From assembly GCA_947095585.1 (NCBI GenBank), contig OX352765.1, forward strand, positions 87,938,965-88,002,964: DNA of 64,000 bases, given 5' to 3'. Made by a program: the position numbers and the translations under genes. Below the pieces are notes generated by a model, which saw only the letters and a list, made by a program, of their open reading frames with translations, did not search any database and was not told the origin of the DNA. Position 1 is the stretch's first letter. Every line of letters starts with the position of its first letter. This document shows, piece after piece, positions 56,480-64,000 of this stretch. Origin of the DNA: Nephrocerus scutellatus (lineage: Eukaryota > Arthropoda > Insecta > Diptera > Pipunculidae).

Positions 56480-57960
56480 TGTTGAATAGTTGTTATCTTG
56501 TTATTGTTATTGCTTCCGGTCCTGATGTCCTGATGTCCTGATGACAATTAGACATTTTTCGAAAGCTACTTACTCCCTTCAGACAATAATTATACCCTGA
56601 GTTCATGAATTCGCTTTTAATAAATAATTATTTGTGTCTCTTTTTATCTTTTACTGTACAACGTTGAAAAGACCCATTTCCTCTTACTATGATAATTTAA
56701 AATAGCTCACGGAATTAATAGAAGTTGAGGGGCCTGTGGTATTTTTTGTGTATTTTGTTTGAATCGCATGTTTTCATTTACATTTCATTATTGATATTAA
56801 ATTCATTTCAAGTCAATATTTGTTGATTGCATTATCATCTCTCTATCTACGGGAATATATATACGGGTATCATATATAATTTTTTTCATCAACATTATGA
56901 TTGCAGTCTAATAAAGTTCTGAAACAAGTCGATGGAGATACTCGTAGGTAAATAAAAATATATCTATCATGACTGTTTGCCATTGTACGTTAATTATACC
57001 AAACAAATACGCAAACGTATGGTATCCGAGCATGTTTACAAAGTGATTCCGACAACGACCATCACCGCACCACCATCAGGACGATTTCAAATTGAAAATT
57101 TGTTTTTTTTTTTGTTTTTGGTACGCAGATCTTTTGCGGAAGCCAAACAAATGCAAAAACATAAAAACAAGAAACACATTTTGTGTCTGTTGAAAGTTTT
57201 CCCTGTGATTTCCGTTTTTTTTGTGTGTTGTTTTTCTATTTTTTGCTCTGAATGGTAGCTGTGGGAAACAGTAGATCGATCCCCCCCCCGCACTGTCACA
57301 CTGCACAATTATATGGCAGCAAACAATCCAAACCGACAGCAGAACTTCTTTATTTTCCAATTTGCAATTTGTTTTTCCGCTTTCGTGGATACAACTTGTT
57401 TTTAAATGCGAGCATGCGAGCGGCGGCGGATCCATGTTGACGAACAAATACCCGAGTACATATTTGGCTCTCGAATGATGTGCGTTGACAAAAAGTGCCA
57501 ACTGCCAACTGCCAACTGCCAACTGCTAACTCTGACAAACTTACTCAACCCAAGCCAAAACAACTGTTGAGTGTAGTACGAATTATACGTGGAGACTTCA
57601 AAAATCCGACATGGTCCTGGGAACGAAAGAAGAAGAAGAAGAACATTTTGTTTAAATTTCGCTGAACAGGTTTTGGCAATTAAAATAATAGGTGTTATCC
57701 CGTGTTGTTGTCTGTGAGTCTGTGGTTTTTCCTTGTCTGTCTTGCAATTTTCTATATAATTTCCTTTTCGATCTGATGCATAAAACATTGACGTAATAGG
57801 AAAGTGGTGTGGATAGCATTATTATATTTTTAATTAATTTAAATGTGGATATTAGTGATACACAATCCACAGCGACACTTTCACTGAGTAATTCAAATGC
57901 AAAGTCTTTAATTTAGAATTTTGTAGAGTAGCATGCTCAAAATTGTGGAAAGCAATCCAC
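56480..57960. other. Interval with no supported gene
   Basis: AT-rich. Overlapping minus-strand ORFs of up to 148 codons (57522-57076 and neighbours) run in three different frames with no domain and contain the heptamer array, so they look fortuitous. Confidence 0.45.
57496..57530. repeat. TGCCAAC heptamer array, five units
   Basis: Four exact TGCCAAC copies and a fifth with one substitution (TGCTAAC), head to tail. Confidence 0.92.
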
Positions 57961-57968
57961 TTCATCGT

Positions 57969-58013
57969 GGGCGCCATGGCTTAGTGGATGGACTTCTAAG
58001 CAGGAGGTCCATT
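57969..58013 (+). mobile_element. SINE head fragment joined to LINE-B
   Basis: GGGCGCCATGGCTTAGTGGA and GGACTTCTAAGCAGGAGG match the tRNA-like head of the SINE at 54066 (the strand is now plus). There is no B box or body. The sequence changes within about 30 bp to the 3' end of the minus-strand LINE-B copy. Confidence 0.7.
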
Positions 58014-58039
58014 TGTGTGGAAAAATATTCATACTTTTA

Positions 58040-60937
58040 CTTTACTTATGTCCTATATCCTCTTGTGGGTCCTAGGGCCTCGACTAAGCCTACGCAGCAT
58101 CGCGTGCGGTTCCTTGAAATGAGCTTCAGTTCTCTCAACTGTGACTCCTCTTCAACAGTTCTGCACCATGTATTTTTCGGACGACCCGTTCTTCTACCAT
58201 TCTAAGATAGCGGGTTCCATTGCATTGCATTGCATAGTTTGCTATGGAACTGTCGCCTTTTCGGAGCGTATGAGCAATCCAGTGCCATTTCCGTCGTTGG
58301 ATAGTTGTGTCTATTGGTTCCTGAGCTGTTCTCTGGTAAAGATGTTCGTTAGAGATACGGTTAGGCTAGAAAACCGTAGGCACATATTTACTAACGTTTG
58401 TAATCTTTTAGTGATGGTAGCGTTGACCATCCAAGTGCTGCACAGCACAGATTAAACATTTGAGCAGAACAGTTGCAGCTTGGTGTTTATGCTGATCGCA
58501 TTGCTTCGCCATATCATGGACATCATTCCAAACACTGCTTTTGCTTTGCCGATTTGGTTGAAAATGTCCTGTTCGGTTCCACCTTCAGTCGAGACAATAC
58601 TCCCAGGATATTGGATACTCTCTACTCTCTCTACCGGTTGTCTAGCAATGTTAACATGAGTTACTGAGCAACGATTGCCTCCCTTTCCACATTCGCTGTC
58701 ATTTAGTTCAGCTCCATAATCCTGTATGAAAGTAAGCAAACGTCGTCAGCGTAGTCCAGATGTTTAAGTTGAGATGAAAGAGTCTAACGAATTCCTCCGT
58801 TTCCAGTAGATAAAGCTGCGCAAAGCACATCCCTAATCACCAACAAAAAAAGGATCGGCGATAGAATGCAACCTTGTCGTACCCCACTAAGGATCTCGAA
58901 TTCTTTTGACAACTTTCCTCTATGCAGCACATGACATTAAGAGCCATCATAGGTTGCTTTAATAGTAGCTATTAGTTTATCGGTTATACCTGTCCTGTGA
59001 AAGGTGAGCCAGATAATCTGTCTGGTGACACTGTCAAACGCCTTCTCAAAATCGATGAACAGCCGGTGCAGTGGTAACCGGAATTCAACGCACTGTTCAA
59101 TAATGATCCGCAGGGTGTTTATGTGGTCTACACAGGAGGATCCAGTGCGGAAACCTGCTTGTTCGGCATCGAGTGTATCTTCCAAATGTTCCTTAATTTG
59201 CTTAAGTACTAGTTTGCCTATTACCTTTGCAACTGCAGGAAAAACGAAAATGCCTCGCCAGTTTTCGCACTCCATAAGACTACCTTTTTTAGGGAGCTTG
59301 ACAATTATTCCCTTCTTCCACTCGTCGGGGAAACATTCTGCCTCCCACGCTCTCTCTACAAGAGTATATAAAAGCTCTGCCGATTTCGTTGGCACGCAGA
59401 AGCTCTGCGGGTATACCATCTAGTCCTACCGACTTGTTGTTCTTTAGTGCGATGATCGCGGTAGCGATCTCATCTTTACTGGGATATGAGGTGCGATTTC
59501 GGGAAATTGTTACTTCCGGCAGCTCCGTTTAATAGGGGTGCATATCGTTGGCGAATACACAGTAAAGGACCGTAGAGAAATGCTCCTTCCATAGCTTGAG
59601 CTGATCCTCAACTGAAACGAGTACGGCACCATCTAGGCTTTTCACCAAATGTTGGCTAGAACGGTGAATACCTGTCAGCTCTTTGGTGATTCTGTAAATG
59701 GTTCTGCTATCGCACCTACTCGCTGCTTCCTCTGTTTCTGAGGCCAGGTTGTTAATATAATTACGCTTGTCACCTCTTACACTACGCTGCACTTCTCTAA
59801 TTTTTCTTCGATACAGGGACTCTAGTTCGATATTCGCTGCTGCTGGGGTATCTACAATACGAGCTTTGAGTAGCTTACGTTCTACAATCCGCCTCCAGGT
59901 ATCCTCAGTAAGCCACGTGCTGTGCCTTGTCTGGCTTCTACCAACAATACATTCCGATCCAGATGTGAAAATTTTTTTCATAGTTTTCCAATATTCTTGG
60001 ATGGGTGTCGGCAGTGAGTTGCTGATTGCTTCCACTCATTGCGATAAATGATCCCTCAATTGTTGGCGTACTGAGGGAATCTTTAGCCGGTCGATGTTAT
60101 ACCTAGGCATTCCGATTATATCGCAGATTATTTGAACTGATGCAGTACGTAACTGGACAATAGCTAGCATAAGGTGATGAACCCGTACCTCGTCTGTTTC
60201 GGACGTCTAACAGACAGCTCCTAAAACGTCTGGTGATCGCCACATGGTCGATTTGGTTGGATGATGATTGCCTGTCAGTTGAAACCCAGCTGACTTTGTG
60301 GCAGGTCTTATGCTCAAACATGACAAGGTGGTTGGTGTTGCAGAAATCAACAAATCTTTCACCATTCTCATTTCTTTCGCTGAGACCGTGCTTCCCAATC
60401 ACATGTCTGAGTCCTTCATTGTCGTTGCCTACCTTGGCAATCAACTCCCCCAACACGATTACGATATCTCCGTTCGGCGTTGCGTTGAATACAGCGCTTA
60501 GCTGATTGTAGAAGTTGTCCTTTTCAACCTCAGTCGAGGTATTCATTGGAGCGTAACACTGTATGATCGTGACGTGCCGTACTCTAGTCCGAAATCTGGC
60601 CGATAATCACCATGTGGGTGTCAGTAAATTAGTCCTCTGCGTACTCTTGGCAATAGTAGCAGGCCCACTCCAGATTCACGGGGACTGCCGGAGGGTTTGC
60701 CGGAGTAGAGTAGCACAGTGTTACACGTTGGGGATTGTTACTAAAACTAGACTAGAAACGCTAGACCGTTTGCGCTTGCAATTTTAGCCTACATATATTA
60801 GGATTTATACACATAGTTGCCCGGGGACCACCACTAGGAGATAAAAGCAAGCATTACATCAAGTTGATTGTTGCGCTACTGGCTCAAACCAAGTTTTGAG
60901 CAGTCAGTAGTTTCCCAATCAATCGCAACACAGATCC
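58040..60937 (-). pseudogene. Near-full-length LINE-B (EN-RT)
   Basis: The longest LINE-B copy, about 2.9 kb. Minus strand: a 5' end shared with 12328, then leader. Endonuclease (60546-60103): TPNGDIVIVLGELIAKVGND, HGLSERNENGERFVDF and SSSNQIDHVAI. Linker (60035-59529): STWLTEDTWRRIVERKLLKA and SRTIYRITKELTG. RT N-terminus (59419-58937): SAELLYTLVERAWE, PDEWKKGIIVKLPKKGS and LDAEQAGFRTGSS, with RLFIDFEKAFDSVTRQ as block A. Then GVRQGCILS-type text and an intact YADD at 58753-58742. The C-terminal region (58739-58452) has VNIARQPVERVESIQY and SIVSTEGGTEQDIFNQIGKA. The 3' end is cut at about 58040, before the GACCGGACCCC end seen in other copies. Several frameshifts. It appears to have been inserted into a LINE-A fragment. 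Confidence 0.9.
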
Positions 60938-61035
60938 CTCAGTTAGCTTGCCATTTAGCAACTCATGAGAGAGCTGTTCACAGCATCGCTCAAAGATGCC
61001 TTTGAGATCGGCGAGTAGATTACCCTTTTTTCCTT
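60938..61035 (-). pseudogene. LINE-A fragment flanking LINE-B
   Basis: CATTTAGCAACTCATGA and GCATCGCTCAAAGATGCC match LINE-A at 3663-3715 (WEEHFHELLNGQL region). It begins exactly where the LINE-B 5' end stops. Confidence 0.7.
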
Positions 61036-61084
61036 TGCGGAATATACAAACTTTCAATTTTAAACCAGGTCCTGTTGATCAGAT

Positions 61085-61168
61085 CTTAGACAAATCCACT
61101 CTTAAACCACTTCATTTCAATAAAAACTTCCATGTCACCTTCCCCTCCAGATCATTCTGGAAGGAAGG
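61085..61168 (+). pseudogene. Small LINE-C fragment, plus strand
   Basis: The plus strand reads HFNKNFHVTFPSRSFWKEG, the block upstream of RNase H also found at 32090-32030 and 35830-35760 on the minus strand. Confidence 0.8.
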
Positions 61169-61169
61169 C

Positions 61170-62668
61170 CTTCCTTTTGTCATTCGCGAACCGACAAAGA
61201 GTTGAACGGCCAGTGGATGTTTGATGAAGCAGATTGTAAATGAAATGGGGAGGAAAGTTCTACACATTGTCTTGTAATTAAAAGTCCATAAATAGGGATT
61301 TTCGCAGGCAAAATCTAAATCATGCAATCCTACGGGAGCTGATTGTTGTCGGTTTGCTTGTCATTTGAACCATTTGAAGTCGAAAACTTGCGAAAAATGT
61401 AACTAAAATGTTGTGATAATTTACAAAACCGTTCAATACTAGGGGAAACCCAAGTAAACACCACAGAACCAGCGAAGCTTTTCATAAGCACTCAGAAGAA
61501 CAAAATGCTCCTTTAGTTTTTCACAAAATTCCTAAGCAATTCAGGGAAATATTTGCTCAACAAGAAACAGCATAAATGATAGCAGCAGGTGGAATCTCAG
61601 GCATATACCGGAAGGAATAGCAAAAGCAATAATATGCTTCCATCCTCTCTCTCTGTCTATATGCATGTACCACCAGCACCACCTACAGAAAATTTTAAAC
61701 CATTTCCTATCCCCCATTCACAATTCACCAACTCAATTCGCACAAGATGGAAAACGTTTGCTGGTTGTTGGTTGCTAGGATGGATAAAGAATTCCACGAA
61801 TGGTTATATCAGCAATGGATGATGAAAACTCGTCGTCAGGAAGGTTATTGCATAGCAACAGTTTGCCATGGCAATAATAAATAATTGTGATTGAGTTTCA
61901 TTGAAAGGAGACCGACAACCGGTGTGGGATGATTGGCGATAGGGATGGTGAGCGGAAGAGATGTGGACGAGCATTCAAGGAAGGCAGCTCATAAAAATGG
62001 GTTTGAGTATGAAATATAATTTTGTTGACATCATTCAGCCACCTCATTCACCTACCACACACGCATGCACACACGCGTGTTTCACATCACGAAAATAGAA
62101 AAAAAGTTTTCACATCACCGATAAGAAAAGGATGCTTTATGAAATACCTACTCGAATCGTCCTCAATTAGTATTTTCCCAGAGTACTGGCCGGGGATAAC
62201 AAGCACACATTGGGAAGGCAACAAAAAATAACTAGTAACTCCGATACACATCCATACAACTATAACTTGGACTATAAATAAATGCATTTCGCAAGGATGC
62301 TGGCTTCGTAGATCATCATCATCATCAGAGGGATTTTTTTTTTGTGAAAAACTCTGCAGTTTTTTTATAATACAAGTAGTGATTTATCAAGCATACGTTT
62401 TGTTATAGAATTTTTGTTTGCATGGAATTGAGGGGATTCGCTGAATTTTGTTATTGTGCTTTTATTATAATTATCGGTATATAACGTGCTTTTACCTCCA
62501 GCTTTTTCTTCGTTCCTTTTAAAAATAGTTTTCTTATGAAACTGATATTTAATTAGAAAGATTATATTTATCCTTCTCGTAATGAGTAACTTTGACTCTA
62601 ATTATAAGTCTGTTCTTGGCATAAGAAACGAAGTAAATGATATCAACTTTTATATATGTATATTATTC
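61170..62668. other. Interval with no supported gene
   Basis: ORFs up to 77 codons only. No array or terminal repeats seen. Confidence 0.45.
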
Positions 62669-63300
62669 AAGAAGTCGAAAAAATCAACCCATCACACGCG
62701 CCACACGAGACAAGCGACACGCGTCATACTCGGAATATAAAAAATGCTATTTTGGATTTAGACACAAAATTTCAGCTCTCTAGGTTGTGAAGAAGTTGGT
62801 TAAAAAGGACCTTAAAGAAGTCGAAAAAAGAAATTCAACCTATCACATGCGTGACACACTACACGCGATACGCGACACTTAATTTTTCGGGTACAATATA
62901 CATCGAAATCCGCCACACAGTCGTTTATTATTTGGTATTAATCTCCAAAATATCTGTTTTTTAGGTCGGTGCTATATGAAAGAATTTTTTTTTTCCACGA
63001 TTCACACGCGCCACACGCGACTCGTCAAAAGCAGGATATCAGGATGGGCCCCTGACATTGAGTCGCTCACAAAATTTCCGCCCTCTAGGTTGTGGGAAAG
63101 ATGGTTAAAAAGACCTCCACAACGAGAAACTGGCGTGATTTCAAACAATCACACGTTTCACACGCGAAACGTGACACTCGTCAGACTAGGAATATTAAAA
63201 ATACTATTTTGGACTTAGACACTTACAAAATATAAAATCAGCTCTCTAACTCATGAGGAAGTTGGTTAAAAACGACCTCAAAAAGTCGAAGGCAATAATA
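62669..63300. repeat. Tandem satellite, about four units of ~150 bp
   Basis: Units start at about 62691, 62842, 63000 and 63148 (151, 158, 148 and 148 bp), each opening ATCACACGCG or a variant. Shared blocks in order are CACACGCG-type repeats, CGTCA-ACT-GGAATAT, TTTTGGACTTAGACAC, TCAGCTCTCTAGGTTGTG and AAGTTGGTTAAAAAGGACCT, then AAAAAGTCGAA. The units are well diverged and unit 2 has partly lost the middle blocks. A leading half-unit end sits at 62669-62690. Confidence 0.85.
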
Positions 63301-63337
63301 CTAACCAATCTCGTTTATTTTTTTTTAAAAAATTTCA

Positions 63338-63440
63338 CTCGAGAGGTGTAAGGTCGAACAGAATGTCCAGTGCGGCAGAGGGGGTTGTACAAGGTGCTCC
63401 GCTCATGCATAGAATAGCTGATCATTGGACTTTTCTTAAT
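63338..63440 (-). pseudogene. Small LINE-C fragment
   Basis: GAGGTGTAAGGTCGAACAGA and TTGTACAAGGTGCTCCGCTC match 32210-32290, the LINE-C segment between thumb and RNase H. It is bracketed by the satellite and by the degenerate repeat to its right. Confidence 0.85.
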
Positions 63441-63449
63441 TTATATAGT

Positions 63450-63975
63450 TTGTTATTTTGCTCCTGAGTGATTTTTCTGTTGCTTTTGACGTAAGCGTAT
63501 TTTCTAATAAGCTTGCGTGTTTTCAGTTTTTTCCGCGTTTGCGTGATATTTTATTTTATTTCTTACTCTTGAGTATCGTTTATGTTGATCTTGAGAGCGA
63601 TTGCTGTTTTTGAGTCTTGTCTGTTGCTCTTGAGTGACTTTTCTGTTGCTCTTGACTATTGGTTGTCCTTTCTGTTGATCTTGAATGTCCCTGCTGTTTT
63701 TAATCCTTTATGTTGCTCGTAGGTGACATTTCGACTGCTGCTCTTTAACTTTTTTCTGTGGCTCCTTGGTAACCTTTTTGTTGCTCTTGAGTGAATTTTT
63801 TTTGCGCTTGATACCTGAGTATCTTTTTTTGTTGATTTTGAGATTCATTGCTTGTGCTCTTGACGCTTGATGTCTTTTATGTTGATCTTTGGATCTTGAA
63901 AAGCTGCAAAGGTAACAATTATCTTGTAGCAGCTTGTGTCTCCTATATAACTTTTTTGTCGCTCTTGAGTGTCGA
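63450..63975. repeat. Degenerate TGTTGCTCTTGAGTGA repeat
   Basis: Copies of TGTTGCTCTTGAGTGACTTT and variants (TGTTGATCTTGAATGTCC, TGTTGATTTTGAGATTC) recur about every 25-35 bp with variable spacers. A related unit (CGCTCTTGAGTGTCGAC) is still present at 63960-63977, so the array may continue beyond the window. Confidence 0.75.
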
Positions 63976-64000
63976 CAGGAGACAGTATTGGGTTTTGCAA

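Noticed and set aside
57076..57788. Overlapping minus-strand ORFs of 128 and 148 codons
   Set aside because: Different frames, Lys/Gln-rich from poly(T) runs, and they cross the TGCCAAC array.
62669..63300. CRISPR array
   Set aside because: Units are about 150 bp and similar throughout, with no short repeat plus unique spacer pattern, and the context is eukaryotic.

Overview
This window looks like repeat-rich nuclear DNA from an insect, most likely a brachyceran fly. The reasons are the AT-rich sequence, the many broken non-LTR retrotransposons (LINEs) of the kinds common in Diptera, a Tc1/mariner-type transposase relic of a form frequent in insects, a Ty3-type element of the CsRn1 clade, and a metazoan TATA/Inr promoter. 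There is no operon structure and I found no complete rRNA or tRNA gene. The species cannot be fixed from the sequence alone.

Two things look intact. The first is a full-length LTR retrotransposon (6113-10956) with 297-bp LTRs that I read as identical, a 4-bp target duplication (AGAT), a tRNA-Trp-type primer site, a gag ORF with the CHCC knuckle typical of CsRn1 elements, and a protease-RT-RNase H-integrase pol ORF. Pol lies in the -1 frame behind an A AAA AAC slippery site and a stem-loop. The second is a single-exon host-like gene (51395-52774, minus) for a secreted 459-residue protein with a helical N-terminal half and a probable beta-trefoil C-terminal half. It has its own TATA box, initiator and poly(A) signals.

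Almost everything else recognisable is mobile-element debris. I sorted the LINE pieces into working families by shared text. LINE-A (EN-RT): 1.2, 2.6-4.2, 22.6-22.9, 24.5, 49.0-50.9 and 60.9 kb. LINE-B (EN-RT): 12.3-13.9, 33.0, 39.3-40.7, 48.8 and 58.0-60.9 kb. LINE-C (EN-RT-RNase H, tail AACCT): 17.1-19.4, 31.2-32.6, 34.9-37.8, 61.1 and 63.4 kb. LINE-D (RT-RNase H, CATCAT-like tail): 26.8 and 27.1-29.0 kb. LINE-E (RNase H end, AAT tail): 21.3-22.5 kb. LINE-F (RT): 55.4-56.5 kb, with an inverted ORF1-like piece at 54.1-55.1 kb. LINE-G (RNase H): 36.3-37.5 kb, nested inside a LINE-C copy. LINE-H (RT): 0.2-1.2, 19.4 and 22.9-24.2 kb. All are broken by stops, frameshifts and deletions. There are also two tRNA-derived SINE copies and a third head fragment, a TA-flanked 331-bp MITE, a transposase relic, a satellite of about 150 bp, and several local tandem duplications.

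The stretches between these (about 4.2-6.1, 14.2-17.0, 19.7-21.2, 25.2-26.8, 29.0-31.0, 37.8-39.2, 40.7-43.2, 46.1-48.8, 56.5-57.9 and 61.2-62.7 kb) are AT-rich and contain only short ORFs that I cannot support as genes. The picture is an old graveyard of mostly minus-strand LINEs, later altered by nesting and short tandem duplication, with one very recent LTR-element insertion and one lone host gene.
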